A stretch of DNA of 64,000 nt from Moringa oleifera (GCA_021397835.1 JAJFZO010000087.1:5975001-6039000); one strand, 5' to 3'. Shown: positions 1-12,734, counted from the first letter of the stretch. The notes: generated from the sequence alone by a model not told the origin. Made by a program: numbers and translations.

Positions 1-1744
1 AATTTAATTTTCATTTCATCCAGGAAAAGCCATCTTTTTCTCAACAATTTTTTTGTCATTTGATCCAATAGCATTCCATTAGATAAGAATAGATTTGATA
101 AATACTGATAACTTTCGAATGGAATATTAAAATGAAAAAATTCATTAAATAATGAACTATTGGTTCTAAGCCATCTCTAGCAATGAATCAACAATTTGAA
201 GTGCTTTTCTTACGTATTCTTAATAAACCAATGTTTATATATAGATGTAAAAGGATCTGTTTGGGAAGCAAGAAGCCCCTTTGACATCTCTTCATCTGGA
301 AAGAATTCTCAATGTGAAAACACAGAGACAAAGGGTTGATCTTTGAATAGGAAAAATAGTGAATCCGTAAGGTCCCAAATGAATTGGCTTATTCAGAAAA
401 AGCCTTGCTCTTTGGAAAATCTATCTCGTGTTTGGTACTGCATGGTTCCACTCTACAAGAGCTTTGAATCATTCGCTTGAAGCTCATCCTTTTCATCATA
501 AATGATCCACTTGCCCCGAAATGACCTGGCCTAATAGAGAAATCCCAATCATTGGGCCTTTCGATACAATCAAATAGAAAGCCCCAAGGGCGCCATATTC
601 TAGGAGCCCAAACTATGTGATTGAATAAATCCTCCTCTATCTGTTGCGAGTCGAGGACTCCTTCTCCTTCCTCTTCTTCAAACTTTGATTCATATTTTTC
701 ATAAAGAAATCTCTGATCAATCATAGAACAAGATCCATTTTGCATCATATATAAAGGATTCCTTGGTTCGGACTAAAGAAGCAATGTCACTCGATCATTA
801 TCAAACTGACTATAATCTTTTTCTATCTGTGAGGATCCCATTAGAGCGTCTTCTACTTCTAATAGGCCATGAACTAGATCAGAATCATTCTCAACAAATC
901 CATAAGAAGTGATCCCATTTTTTTCATCAGGTTCGGGTAGAGATCAAAGGTCTTGAGCGACCGATCCGGCAGAACAACTCAAAAGATAAAGAAATATTGT
1001 TAATTTCTTCATGCTGGTTCCAAGTTCGAAGTACCATTTGTACAAATAAGAATCCCCTTCGTTACATGATTTCTTCTTCATATAGATAGATATAGGATCT
1101 ATGGGGCAATTACTTAGAAGTACATTTTATGCAACAACTCTTCCTATCTAATAGAAAAGGATCCCATAATCCTGAATCGATCTTACCTGGGTTGCAAATC
1201 CTAAGTTTGTCTATGGAGAGTAGATCTAATTGTATTAGTGTCTATAATTGATTTCTTCTATGTAATACTAATCGATAGGGTCTCATTGGTAAGTGCTACA
1301 AGATCTTGTGTATTGGAACCCATGGTTATGGACTCGAATCCATTAGTATGGAACATTTTATTTTCCAAGTGAAATCCCCTAGTATATGAAAGAGTGAAAA
1401 GTGCTTTCATTGTTGTGGAATAAAAAGCCTTCATATCTTAATGCATGTATTTAATTTATTCGGGGCTATTAGAGCAAGATCCACTTTTTGGGGAATATGA
1501 GTCAAAGCAATAACAAGAATATTTCTAGTGGAACATCTTTCACAATCCTTAGAGAGAGAGTTCACTAATAGACTGAGGGATAAGTAATTCGACTCGTTCA
1601 CATCCAGATCATGAATGTTTAAAATCCATATTATGCAAGGAGACATTGCTTTTGCTAATTCGAATTGAAAGGTGATATAAAATCGGTCTATTTCCGACAT
1701 CATATTTGTAGTTGGCACATTCAACATAGATAGAAGCTCCAGCT

Positions 1745-1860
1745 CCGTATCAAGTTCATGATCGATATCATCGCTATCATCAATATCGTTACTGACACCA
1801 ATATCGTTACTAGCATCAATATTGTCACTATCATCAATATCAATATCATCAATAAAAAAA
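1745..1860 (-). repeat. Acidic 18-bp minisatellite inside ycf2 copy A
   Basis: On the minus strand this stretch reads as repeats of a six-residue D/I/S-rich unit (DDID.S-like), an 18-bp period. Ycf2 is known to vary in number of such units. Copy B (about 28750-28850) has the same unit number, while copy C (about 49100-49220) has one more. Confidence 0.75.
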
Positions 1861-4204
1861 CTTTGAGGCTTGTTATCCATGAACTTATGTAGAAATACTG
1901 TAATCAAAGGAATATAAGAGTTTTTCGCTAGGTATTTAACCAAATAAGATCGCTCGGTTCCTATATAACCTATCACTAAAATACCCTTAGAGGGGGATAG
2001 GGCTAAGTGGAGCTAAAAAGGTTTTTCATGAGACGGGAAATGAAAACTATTAGCCCCAAACGAAGTTTGTGAATAAGTGATTGTCTGATAATGAGTAAGG
2101 AATATCTGTCTTTCTATTAAACAGGATGTGTTGAACTCATAATTCATTAGATATTTTTTATGAATGTCAACTAAGTATCGTAAGTAAATTGTTCTCGGTT
2201 GTTCAATCATTTGATAACCAGAGTTATTCTTTGTTAAATGATCACTATGAGTCAAACTCAGTAGAATTTGATCAATCTTTTTTTCTGCCGTTAAGGTGGA
2301 GAACTGAACCAAGAATTCTCTTTTTTTATCATCAATCGAATCACTGTTCACGACCCAGGATTCTATTTTTATCATCAATCCAATAGCTACTCACGTTTTT
2401 TCTTTTTCTTATCAATGAATAGATCTCTTTGCTTGTATAACTTAGATGTCTCGTATTTCTTGAAAAAGTGATTCGATTGATGGGATTTTGTATGATACTT
2501 ATGAGATCGATGATATTGATGAAATTGATATTCAAATATTTCTTCTTAGAACGTATTGATTTGATCCCATAGGCGGGATCACCACCCTATAGCATGTTAC
2601 CGCTACAACTCCGTATTTCTTCTAGAGAATCTCCTAATTGTTCTAGAGTAACTACAAAGAGATTCTTTAACCAGAGCGAATTCAGTTCAGATGTAGGATA
2701 CCTATCCATAAGTTTTCACAACTCAATCATGCATGATGGAATCGTTAAAGATTTGACCCTTTCGAACTTTGTCTGTAACTCACTATAGGCTCGAGAAACA
2801 AAGAGAAGATGTGTACGAATGAGATATCTAACAACAAGAATAAGGAAAAGGATTGAATAGAGGAACTCGCAAACAGTTGGTGATCTCCAATGTGTCGATA
2901 TCAATGGTGACTCATTATTTCGATAAATCATTTTTCAGAAAGAAGAAGATTTTGTGAACATTTACTCAAAATCTCACTTATCAGATTCCATTTGTGGAAG
3001 ACACAATTTTCTCTGAAGAATTCACCATGATATATCTGATCCATGAATAATATCATGAAAAATGAATACAAATTTTTGACTGCTACTTAGTATCAGCAAT
3101 AGGTCTGAAAAAGTATCTAAAAATATCAAATTTAGATATTTATTACCCTGCCGAAGTAAAGAACCATGGCATATATGTTTGGAATAGATTTCATTTTGAG
3201 AGAGTTGAAAAAGCACTATCTCATTGAAAGGTTCTATCCATTTGCCCTTTCTCAATGCATTTCTTTAGACAAAGACTCCATTTTTTCCTCTTTTCGAATG
3301 GTAAATATTTCTGAAAACATGAAGTGTGAATCAAACTGATGTTTGAATTGAAATTGAGATATTGATGCAAGTTTTTCTCTTTAGATTCATATATGAAAGA
3401 GGTTGACAATAAGTTCTTTCAAAATTGACTATTTGTCCCTCTATTAGAGGTGTTCCAGAAATGTCTGCAATCGAGTAAATAGCTCCACGAACTAATGGAT
3501 CAAATCGAATTACAAAATGGAAAGATTTGCACAAGTTATACCTTTCATCACCATTTTGTGGAAAATCCTTAAATATGAATGTGTTATATACCTGCGACTC
3601 GATTGGTGAAGGTGAAATAATATCTCTCTCCAAAAAAGCATGTTTTTTTTAACCATTGCACAAAGAAAATATTTTGTTTTGAATGAACAAGATATTAAGG
3701 AATTGTCCATACGTAAAATCATAATTATTGATACGGGCCTTTTCCACATAAAAGGAGAATCTTTTGTTACAATAAAAGCAGAAGTGATGTGGATTATTCA
3801 AGAATCGAAGTTGATTTGCTTTATAAAAAGAAGATATCAATGAACTTCTATGAAATAGTTTCATGGGATTCAACCAATTGTCTTGATCGTGGGATATCAC
3901 TGAGAATAAAAACCGTGTTATCAAAAGATTTCCTACAATTCTTTCTGGTATGGAATGAGTCAATCATCCAGTTTGGTATCTTATTGAACAAAAATGGTGA
4001 TATTGTTTCTCCATTGATCAAGAATTTTGATTTTTTAGAAGTATTATGATCATTCGATAAAAAATGTTTCAATTTTTTCAAATGAACGATTTGAAGACCT
4101 ATTGATTCTAATAACTGATTGCAGAGTTGATTGTTTGGACCTTTCAATTCATAGATGTGGATCTCAGACCTATGAATGGGGATATTCTCGAAACTCACAA
4201 AGAA

Positions 4205-4290
4205 AAAAGGAAGTGAGTTAGACAAAAAGAGAAATAACTTGGACAAAAAAAGAACTTGGACAAAAAGAAACGAAGTGACTTAGACAAATC
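4205..4290 (-). repeat. Minisatellite of about 21-24 bp inside ycf2 copy A
   Basis: Several near-identical units contain the run 'cttggacaaaaa' or 'cttagacaaa'. On the coding strand they would give repeats like LSK-LLFLS. Copy A has a damaged unit, copy B (about 26320-26385) has fewer units, and copy C (about 51580-51665) has an extra full unit. Confidence 0.7.
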
Positions 4291-6498
4291 TTTTTTGTCA
4301 ATAACCTTAGACCAATTAATGGAATATTGATTAATACGTAATCGATCAAACACTACTTGAAAATGGCTCTTTTGCTCAGAAACAAAATGTTTCAAATACT
4401 CCTAAAAATTCTTGCTCCCATTGGACCATTTGTATCTATATGCATTAGGATCTCGATTTATGGATCTCTCGGTTCGAGAAAGAAAAATAAGAGGATCGAA
4501 CCATTTCTTCTGAATCTTTTTCAAATTTGATAAATGTTGGTTGATTGTATATTTCATTATAGTTCTTTGATTCAGAGTATCATTTCTTATTTGATCCCTT
4601 TGAATTCCATATTCAAAGTTGCGATTGGATCTATTCATTAAAAAGAATTGATTCAATACATTTCTTCCATAAGTGCTATATTGGATTTGAATAAGATTTT
4701 GAATCGATCTATATTAATTGACTGCCTCCATTATGTTATTTCTGGCAAATACCACTATTTTTGGTTTTGGATCTTCCAAATAATTCCCACAGGAGATCTG
4801 GACCCATTTTTTTTCTGATCCTTCGATAAAAAGATTTATTTTCTTCATAAAAGATAGGAGGTAGAACCAATAAAGATTTCTTTTTCGATTCTTCCCTGGA
4901 GTTGAATACCTCATTCAAGAATTTTTTTTTTATCCAATCCGTAGGAATCAATAGAAAAGGCAAATCCCTTATGATACACTAGATCTAGCTCGGTTATTGA
5001 TAGAATGAATAGATCTGCCATTTCTTGAAATCTCTCTTCTGATTCAAAATCGTGGTGTAACGTATATCCCCCCCTGTTTCAGTCATGGAATAGATGAAAT
5101 AAATCAAAAAAATGGATTTTTGTTCAAGAATGAAATCTTATTGGAACTGTCCATATCCAGTTCATCCTTCGAAACCATATCACATCCTAGATCTGATGAA
5201 ATACGATGAATTCAGACAATATTTTATAAATACGCAATTATCTTGAATATATTAACTATTTCTTTAGTTTTTTGATCGCCTGGAAGGGACAAAAGAAACA
5301 TCTTGTTCTTTCTTCAATAATTTCTGGTCCCTAGTGGACCTCTCAGTAGGATTTGAACCTAGATGAAGTTTTGACCATCTATTAGAGAAAAAAAGAACGA
5401 ATGGGTCTTGTAGGATTCCTAAGAAATTCTTCGATTTCTTCTGAAAGCAGACGATTATTCGTCCGTTTATCAGTTTCATGAATAGCCAGGGCATTGAGGA
5501 ATATCCAGAAAGGCATTTAGGGAATTGGTCTGATTTTATCTTTATTCGTTCTGTTTGAAGAAAGGAAGGATCCCAAAGAATCAATCTTTCTTTTAGTTGT
5601 TGAATCTCTTTTTGATTGATCAATGTGTAATATTCCAAATCCTCATTACTAATGGAATCAAAATGATCTCTGAATTAATCAAAAGATCCTTTCAATTGGC
5701 TAGAATTCGTTACTGGAACGAACCTAGATCTTGTGGAATCATATTGAATATTTGACGACACATTTCTACCTTGCTAAAAAATGGATCCTTATATACCAAC
5801 CACACATTGTTTAACCAAATCTAATTCTCTCTCGATATGTTCCTTAAAAAATACGATTCGTGTGGATTGTTCCCCTAACTAACGAAGAGATCTTAGCGGG
5901 ATTGCCGTATATGAAATTGAGCACAATTTTGCAAAGAAATAGCCCACTTGTTTCTCGAGAAGAGATAGGAAACATGCTTTTGGAAGATACAGGAGTGAAA
6001 TAATCAACCTATTGATATTGGAAGACCCAAAAAATTCTTCCAATGTACCATTTCTGGGTCTAATGGAATTCATAGGTATAGGAAGAAGCCATGTCAAATA
6101 GAGATTTTTTTCTTTTGACCATATTTCGATTGTTAATACGAAATATAAGGACCTCTACTGCAAATAGCATTACACCCTTGATTGTGAAATATCAATTGCT
6201 TGTTGAACCCTGTGAATTACGTGAAAGTAGGATACTCCAAATTCGACAGTCCAAGAGTTTTATAAAACATTCTTGATGGAAAAAAATGTGAATGAAAGAT
6301 CCTACTGAATTGAATTGGGTCCATGAATCTGAGAAATAGTGAGAATTCTTGATCTCTCTCAATATTTCTCTCAATTCGAAAATCCAGGATTTGAATTGAT
6401 GTCCTTTCATTGATTCCTCCTAAATTGCATTGATTTATCCTATAGATTTCATTTCAATTGGAATTTGGTTATTGACCATGTACGAGGATCCCTGCTAA

Positions 6499-6572
6499 GC
6501 ATCCATGGTTGAATGGTTAAAGTGCCTAACTCATAATTGGCGAATTCGTAGGATCAATTCCTATTGGATGCA
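6499..6572 (+). tRNA. trnI-CAU: trnI-CAU copy A (degraded)
   Basis: The 74-nt tract starts GCATCCATGG and ends in GGATGCA, so the acceptor stem pairs, with CAT at the anticodon. In plastids this tRNA reads AUA after its CAU anticodon is modified to lysidine. It has base changes from the usual gene, including an altered T-arm (GGATCAATTCC where GGTTCAATTCC is usual). It lies between ycf2 (divergent) and rpl23, the standard IR position. A second copy is at 54309. Confidence 0.9.
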
Positions 6573-6727
6573 CGCCAATAGGACTCTCCAATAAGTCTAT
6601 TGGAATTGGCTTTGTATCAATGGAATCTCATCATCTATACATAACAAATTGGTGTGGTATATTCATATCATAACATATGAACAGTAAGAACTAGCATTCT
6701 TATTAAGACTAGAACTCACAGGGAAGA

Positions 6728-6998
6728 AAAATATGCAATATTTACAGATAAAAGTATTCGGTTATTAGGGGAAAATCAATATACTTCTAATGTCGAATCA
6801 GGATCAACGAGGACAGAAATAAAGCATTGGGTCGAACTCTTTTTTGGTGTCAAGGTAATAGCTATGAATAGTCATTGACTCCCCAGAAAGGGTAGAAGAA
6901 TGGGACCTATTATGGGATATGCAATGCATTATAGACATATGATCATTACGATTCAACCGAGTTATTCTATTCCACCTCTTAGAAAGAAAAGACCTTAA
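6728..6998 (+). pseudogene. rpl23: rpl23 copy A, start codon deleted
   Basis: Encodes plastid ribosomal protein uL23 of the large subunit, located at the tunnel exit. The frame can be followed from [14 protein letters not shown] to the C-terminal PPLRKKRP and a TAA at 6996. The first codons (ATGGATGGAATT in copy C) are missing: the sequence passes straight from spacer into the fourth or fifth codon. A TGA interrupts the AMNSH region. Copy C (54547) keeps the start but has a stop at codon 15, so the two IR copies died by different mutations. It is followed after 18 bases by rpl2. Confidence 0.9.
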
Positions 6999-7016
6999 AT
7001 CAAAATACTTAATAGC

Positions 7017-8492
7017 ATGGCATACATTTATACAAAACTTTTACCCCGAGTACACGCAATAGAGCCGTAAACAGTCAAGTGAAATCCAATCCATGAAATA
7101 ATTTGATCTATGGATAGCATTGTTGTGGTAAAAATCGTAATGCCAGACGAATCATTACCGCAAGGCATAGAGGGGGAGGTCATAAGTGTCTATACCGTAA
7201 AATCAATTTTCGACAAAATGAAAAAGATATATATGGTAGAATCGTAACCATAGAATATGACCCTAATCGAAATGCATACATTTGTCTCATACACTATGGG
7301 GATGGTGAGAAGGGATACATTTTACATCCCAGAGGGGCTATAATTGGAGATCCCATTGTTTTTGGTACAGAAGTTCCTATAAAAATGGGAAATGCCTTAC
7401 CTTTGAGTGCGGTTTGAACTATTGATTTACGTAATTGGAAGTAACCAATCAGGTTTATGACGAAACCTAGAAATCAATCACTGATCTAATTTGAGTACCT
7501 CTACATGATAGACCTCAACAGAAAACTGAAGAGTAACGGCAGCAAGTGATTAAGTTAAGTAGTTCTTCATATAAAATTATTGACTCTAGAGATATAGTAA
7601 CATGGAGAAGGCAAAATTGTTTCAAGCATCGACAGAACCAGAAGCGCCCCTTGTTTCAAATAGAGGAGGATGGGTTATTCACATTTCATTTGATGGTCAA
7701 AGGCGAATTGAGAGCTAAGCAGAGGTAATTTTAAAGATTCCCCAGGAAACAAATAGAGATGTCTCTTACGTTACCCATAATGTGTGGAAGTATCGACGTA
7801 ATTTCATTGAGTCATTCGGTCTGAATGCTACATGAAGAACATAAGCCAGACGACGAAACGGGAAGACCTAGGATGTAGAAGATCATAACATGAGTTATTT
7901 AGTAGATTTGGATTCCTATATATCCACTCATGTGGTATTCCATTGTACGATATATATAAGATCCATCTATATAGATATCATCATTTACATCTAGAAAGCC
8001 GTATGCTTTGGAAGAAGCTTGTACAGTTTGGGAAGGGGTTTTGATTTATCAAAAAGAAGAATCCGCTTTAACTGATATGTCCTTAGGCACGACCATACGT
8101 AAGATAGAAGTCACAGTTGGAAAGGGTGGACAATTAGCTAAAGCAGCGGGTACTATAGCGAAACTGATTGCAAAAGAGGGGAAATCGGCTACATTAAAAT
8201 TACCTTCTAGAGAAGTCCGTTTGACAACCAAAAACTACTCAACAACAGTCGAACAAGTAGGGAACGTTGGGGTGAACCAGAGAAGTTTGGGTAGAGCCGA
8301 ATCTAAATGTTGGCTAGGTAAGTGTCCTGTAGTAAGAGGAGTAGTTATGAACCCTGTAGACCATCCCCATGGAGGTGGTGAAGGGAGGGCTCCAATTGGT
8401 AGAGAAAAACCCGCAACCCCTTAGGCAGGATAAGAAGTAGAAAAAAGAATAAATATAGTGATAATTTGATTCTTTGTCGCCATAGTAAATAG
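7017..8492 (+). pseudogene. rpl2: rpl2 copy A, two exons with group II intron
   Basis: Encodes uL2, a core protein near the peptidyl transferase centre of the plastid ribosome. Exon 1 runs 7017-7406, one base shorter than usual because the second codon lost a base (ATGGCATAC). Exon 2 runs about 8072-8492. The intron starts GTGCGGTTTGA, a normal group II 5' end. Exon 2 is open from 8008 to 8424 ([29 protein letters not shown]), then loses about 13 bp near 8420 in the conserved WGYPALGRR segment. A TAG replaces Gln in the YGQHR motif of exon 1; copy C has the same change. Confidence 0.93.
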
Positions 8493-8549
8493 GAGAGAAA
8501 ATAGAATTTCTTTCTTTGTCTTTAAAAAAGAAATAGGCGTTAATTAACT

Positions 8550-8829
8550 ATGACACATTCACTAAAAAAAAAAATTCTTTTATAGCAAATCATTTATTGA
8601 GAAAAATTGATAAACTTAATACAAATTGGAAAAAGCAATAATAATTACTTGATCCCGGGCATCTACCATTATACCCACAATGATCGGCCATACCATTGCT
8701 ATCCATAATGGAAGGGAACACTTGCCTGTTTATATAACAGATCATATAGTAAGACATAAATTGGGAGAATTTACACCTACTATAAATTTTTGCGGACATG
8801 CGAAAAATGATAATAGATTCGTCAAAAAT
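8550..8829 (+). pseudogene. rps19: rps19 relic (copy at the IRb/LSC side)
   Basis: Encodes uS19 of the plastid small subunit. The start reads ATGACACATTCACT; plastid rps19 usually starts GTG, which copy C still shows (56388), so the ATG here is probably a G-to-A change. An enlarged A-run at about 8562-8574 breaks the frame. From 8680 the frame is open with [19 protein letters not shown] and GHAKNDNR, but the normal stop after the RR tail is lost. The end given is estimated from the usual 279 bp. The IR ends about 85 bp into this gene, judged from the copy C fragment. Confidence 0.88.
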
Positions 8830-8866
8830 AAAATTAATATAGATTCATTAGTGAGAGGTGAACCTT

Positions 8867-9345
8867 ATGATAAAGAAGAGAAAGAGCAAGTCATATACAA
8901 AAGTGTATGCTTTAGGTAAACATATATGTATGTTCGCCCATAAATCGTGAAGAGTAATTGATCAGATTCATGGACGTTCTTACGAGGAAACACTTATGAT
9001 ACTAGAACTCATGCCTTATCGAGCATGTTATCCCATTTTTAAATTGATTTATTCTGCAGCAGTAAATGCTAGTCACAATAAGGGTTTTAATGAAACGAAT
9101 TTAGTCATTAGTAAAGCCGAAGTAAACAAGGGTACTATTATGAAAAAATTCAAACCTCAAGCCTGAAGACGGAGTTATCCCATAAAAAGACCCACTTGTC
9201 ATATAACTATCGTATTGGAAGATACATCCTTATATGAAGAATATGTAATGTGCCTCAAAAGCCTGGATGGATAAATAAGAACACAAAGATGACATGTCAT
9301 GATACATATAGTAATAGTCATGGAGGCTTATGGGACAAAAAATAA
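8867..9345 (+). pseudogene. rpl22: rpl22 relic overlapping rps3
   Basis: Encodes uL22 of the large subunit. The start ATG at 8867 gives [19 protein letters not shown], and a TGA follows soon after in the AHKA region. Later pieces match family signatures such as [18 protein letters not shown] and [16 protein letters not shown]. The ancestral end GGLWDKK-stop overlaps the rps3 start by 16 bases, as in many eudicots. The span is not a multiple of three, so at least one indel is present. Retention of a full-length rpl22 in the source argues against legumes and other groups that moved rpl22 to the nucleus. Confidence 0.9.
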
Positions 9346-9983
9346 ATCCACTTGGTTTCAGACTTGGTACAACCAAAGCCATCATTCTCTTTGGTTTGCA
9401 CAACCAAAAAATTATTCTGAGGGTTTACAAGAAGGTAAAAAAATATGAGATTTTATCAAGAATTATGTAAAAAAAAAAGAGAATATCCTCTAGTGTTGAG
9501 GGCATTGCGCTTATGGAAATTCAAAAAAGAATCGATTTGATTCAAGTCATAATCTATGTGGGATTCCAAAAATTATTAATTGAAGACAAGCCACGAAGAA
9601 TGGAAGAATTACAGCTGAATGTACAAAAAGAACTTAATTATGTGAACCAAAAACTCAACATTTCTATTACAAGAATTGCAAATCCTTATGGACACCCCAA
9701 TATTCTTGCAGAATTTATAGCTAGACAATTAAAGAATAGAGTTTTGTTTGGCAAAGCAATGAAAAAAGCTATTGAATTAACTGAACAGGCGAATACAAAA
9801 GGAATTCAAGTGGAAATTGCAGGGTGTATCGACGGAAAAGAAATTGCACGTGTCGAATGGATCAGAGAAGGTAAGGTTCCTCTACAAACCATTAAGGCTA
9901 AAATTGATTATTGTTCCTATACAATTCGAACTATTTATGGGATATTAGGAATCAAAATTTGGATATTTGTAAATGAAGAATAA
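9330..9983 (+). pseudogene. rps3: rps3 relic with two compensating indels
   Basis: Encodes uS3, a small-subunit protein at the mRNA entry site. The start gives [15 protein letters not shown], then a one-base loss near 9371 shifts the frame across codons 15 to about 50. A second change at the A-run near 9468-9477, where two bases look missing, returns to the family frame. From 9513 to the stop the frame is continuously open, including [30 protein letters not shown] and [13 protein letters not shown] lies inside the shifted stretch. The total span is 218 codons, the usual size. The start overlaps rpl22. Confidence 0.92.
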
Positions 9984-10117
9984 AAAGACTTTACTTGTCT
10001 TTACGTTCTATCGAGTGATGAAAAAAGACAAATTATTTCATTTTTTTTTATGTTCAATCAAAAAAATCATCAATTCTATAAGGTTGAATAAAAATTCGAT
10101 CCTTTAATATAATTGCT

Positions 10118-11582
10118 ATGCTTAGTGTGTGACTCGTTGGTTTTTTTTTAGCATTAAGACTAAAAAGAATGAATCGACCTATAACTATTGTAGGAACTAA
10201 TAACTATAGCTAGCACTAAGAACCAACTTATTGCTTCGCATTATCTGGATCCAAAGAAGCATTCAAGGTATGATACATTGGTCATATGATTATAGTAACT
10301 GAATTTTTTTTGCATAAAAAAATAAAATAAAAATCAATCTAATCATAAGTTATGAAGCAAAATAGAAAAGTATGCAGATAAATGGAAGTATGAGAGAAAG
10401 AGAAAAAAAAATATCAATGATATATGATTCCAATATGGAAGGTCTATGAAATCATCTCATAAAAGAAAAGGCAATGTAATAAAGCATTAATACAGATTCA
10501 TGCATAATTAAATAAATCTGTTCATAGAACAAAAATAAAAATTAAGAGCCTTAAGTCAATAAAAACTGAGAAGATTGACTTAAGAATAAATTAAAAAAAT
10601 TCAATAAGGGCTCCATTGTAGAATTCAGACCTAAACATTAATCAAGAAGTGATGGGAACGACGGAACCTATAATGCAGAAAATTCTATTGAAAACGAATC
10701 TTAATGATTCATTGGATAGGATGGCGGAACAAACCAGAAACCAATTCATCTATTCTTATTTTGATTCTGAAAAGTTATGGGCTAGCCCTAAAATCGAAAT
10801 AGATATTGAAAGAGTAAATATTCACCCACGAAAAGTTGATTTTATTGGATTGATAAATTTTGCTCAATTCATTATGATAAAAAAAGACAAAACAAAATAA
10901 GGATTCATTATAAGATTATAACTCCAAAAAAATGACATTCGACATTACATTATCTATAAATAGAATTCAAGATGAATTCTATTTCCAAAAAAGATATACA
11001 AAATTAGAATAGATTCGATGAAATCTCAAAGAATCCCATGATTAAGTCTATTATTCATTAACTACATGTATATCTTAATAAACCTTTTTTAGTCCTCTCA
11101 TTCGCGAGGAGCTGGATGAGGACAAACTTTCATGTCTAGTTCTGTAGTGGAGATGAAATTTAGAAAGAACCATCAACTATAACCCTAAAAGAACCAGATT
11201 TTGTAAACAATATAGAGGAATACTCAGAGGAATATCTTATCGAGGTAATCGTATTTGTTTTAGTAGATATGCTCTTCAAGCACTTGAACTTGCTTGGATC
11301 AAATCTAGACAAATAGAAACAAGGTGACGAGCAATGACACGAAATATATGCTGTGGTGGAAAAATATGGGTACGTATATTTCCAGACAAACCAGTTACAG
11401 TAAGACCTACGGAAACACGTATGGGTTCGGGGAAAAGATCTCCCGAATATTGGGTAGCTATCATTAAACTAGGTAGAATACTTTATGAAATGGGCATAGT
11501 AGTCGAAAATATAGCCAGAAGGGCTATTTTAATAGCAGCGTCCAAAATGCCTACAAAAATGCAATTCATCATTTCGAAATAA
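10118..11582 (+). pseudogene. rpl16: rpl16 relic with 1.06-kb group II intron
   Basis: Encodes uL16 of the large subunit. Exon 1 is the usual 9 bases, ATGCTTAGT at 10118-10126, directly followed by the group II start GTGTGACTCG. Exon 2 runs about 11184-11582, starting PKRTRF. It stays in one frame with one TGA at about 11325, where the family has a basic GRR stretch. From 11334 to the stop it is open: [21 protein letters not shown]. The intron holds an 83-codon open stretch (10649-10900) that I regard as chance. Some Arg codons have become Cys (NICCGG), fitting CG to TG decay. Confidence 0.93.
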
Positions 11583-11696
11583 GAATGTAGAATCACAAAA
11601 GAAAGACGTCTTAGGGATAAAAAATTGCAGGTTTTTTTTTTTGACAAACAATATTTCTTTTTTTACTTCGTCCAAAGAACAGATTAAAAAAATGAT

Positions 11697-12065
11697 ATGA
11701 TTCAACCTTAGACCCATTTGAATGTAGCAGACAACAGTGGGGCTCGAGAATTAATGTGTATTCGAATCATAGGAGCTAATAATCCTCGATATGCTTATAT
11801 TGGTGATGTTATTATTGCTGTGATCAAGGAAGTAATACCAAATACGCCTCTAGAAAGATCAGAAGTGATCAGAGCTGTAATTGTACGTACTTGTAAAGAA
11901 CTCAAATGTAACAATTGGGTGATAATACAATATGATGACAATGCCGCAGTTGTCATTGATCAAGAAGGAAATCCAAACGGAACTCGAGTTTTTGGTGCGA
12001 TCCCTCGGGAATTGAAACAGTTAAATTTCACTAAAATAGTTTTATTAGGTCCTGATATATTATAA
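11697..12065 (+). pseudogene. rpl14: rpl14, full length with one early stop
   Basis: Encodes uL14 of the plastid large subunit. The span is exactly 123 codons including the stop, the usual plastid length. The only break is TAG at codon 5 (family Gln, so CAG to TAG). From codon 8 to the end the frame is open: [54 protein letters not shown]. It sits between rpl16 and rps8 in normal order. One transition disables it; the rest is well kept. Confidence 0.93.
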
Positions 12066-12353
12066 GATGAGATCTGAATATAGTTATAGGATTTAAATCA
12101 AATAGATTAATTAGTAGATTATGTCTCACGCATCTACCTTTCACGCATATACCCTTAATATAATTATTATATAATAATAGATAATACTTGTACTTGTAAA
12201 AAAGTTAAAGTCATATATTAATTTAATATAATTTATATATAATATTTATAAATATAAATATAAAATATAAAAAAAAAACTATATATAAATAAATAAATAA
12301 AAGAACATGTTGATTATATCAAAATTTGGGAGCAAGAATAGTTTTAGTTTATC
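12066..12353. other. rpl14-rps8 spacer, very AT-rich
   Basis: The 288 bases hold no gene. They include long A/T tracts and 'tataaata'-like low-complexity sequence (about 12215-12300), normal for this plastid spacer. Confidence 0.7.
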
Positions 12354-12734
12354 ATGGGTAGGGACACTATTGCTGATATACCTCTATATGGAATGCTGAG
12401 ATGAACAGAAAAGGAACACTTCGGATAGCATCTATTAACATCATCAAAAACAATGTTAAAATACTTTTACGAGAAGGTTTTATCGAAAACGTAAGGAAAC
12501 ATCAGGAAAACAAGACATTTTTTTTTAAAAAAATTTTAACCCTACGGCATAGACGAAATAAGAAAGAGCCGGATCGGTCGACCTGGTCTATGAATCTATT
12601 CTAACTATCAACGAATTTTGAGAATTTTAAGTGGGATGGGGATTGTAATCCTTTTTGCTTCTCGAGGTATAATGACAGACCGAGAGGCTCAACAAGAAGG
12701 AATCAGAGGAGAAATATTGTGTTTTATATGGTAG
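12354..12734 (+). pseudogene. rps8: rps8 relic with several small deletions
   Basis: Encodes uS8 of the plastid small subunit. ATG GGT AGG GAC ACT ATT GCT GAT at 12354 matches the family start MGRDTIAD. Deletions follow within about 35 bases, before the MNRKGT segment that resumes at 12401. The frame [17 protein letters not shown] is clear to about 12520, where a T/A-run indel shifts it. [13 protein letters not shown] and GIMTDREA can be picked out further on. The final TGG TAG lies at 12729-12734. The length is 381 bp against roughly 400 in the family. infA follows about 100 bp later. Confidence 0.9.

Larger units (their letters stand above)
1..6410 (-). pseudogene. ycf2: ycf2 copy A, 3' end cut by window edge, internal deletion
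   Basis: Ycf2 is a very large plastid protein with an FtsH-like AAA region, linked in the literature to a protein-import motor at the inner envelope. The start at 6410 opens with [17 protein letters not shown], the usual Ycf2 N-terminus. Middle pieces include the nucleotide-binding area and an acidic D/I-rich repeat near 1760-1860; the piece at 389-748 belongs near the C-terminus. The frame is broken many times. Compared with copy C (47315-54220), about 458 bp are missing at about 5975, joining bases equivalent to 53343 and 53801. About 50 bases of the 3' end lie left of the window. trnI-CAU follows head-to-head, as in a normal IR. Confidence 0.95.

Noticed and set aside
1745..1860. Short direct repeats that might suggest a CRISPR array
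   Set aside because: They are contiguous 18-bp coding minisatellite units of ycf2 without spacers, in a eukaryotic context.
10649..10900. 83-codon open frame inside the rpl16 intron
   Set aside because: It lies wholly in a group II intron, has low-complexity coding and no family resemblance. Plastid rpl16 introns carry no gene.
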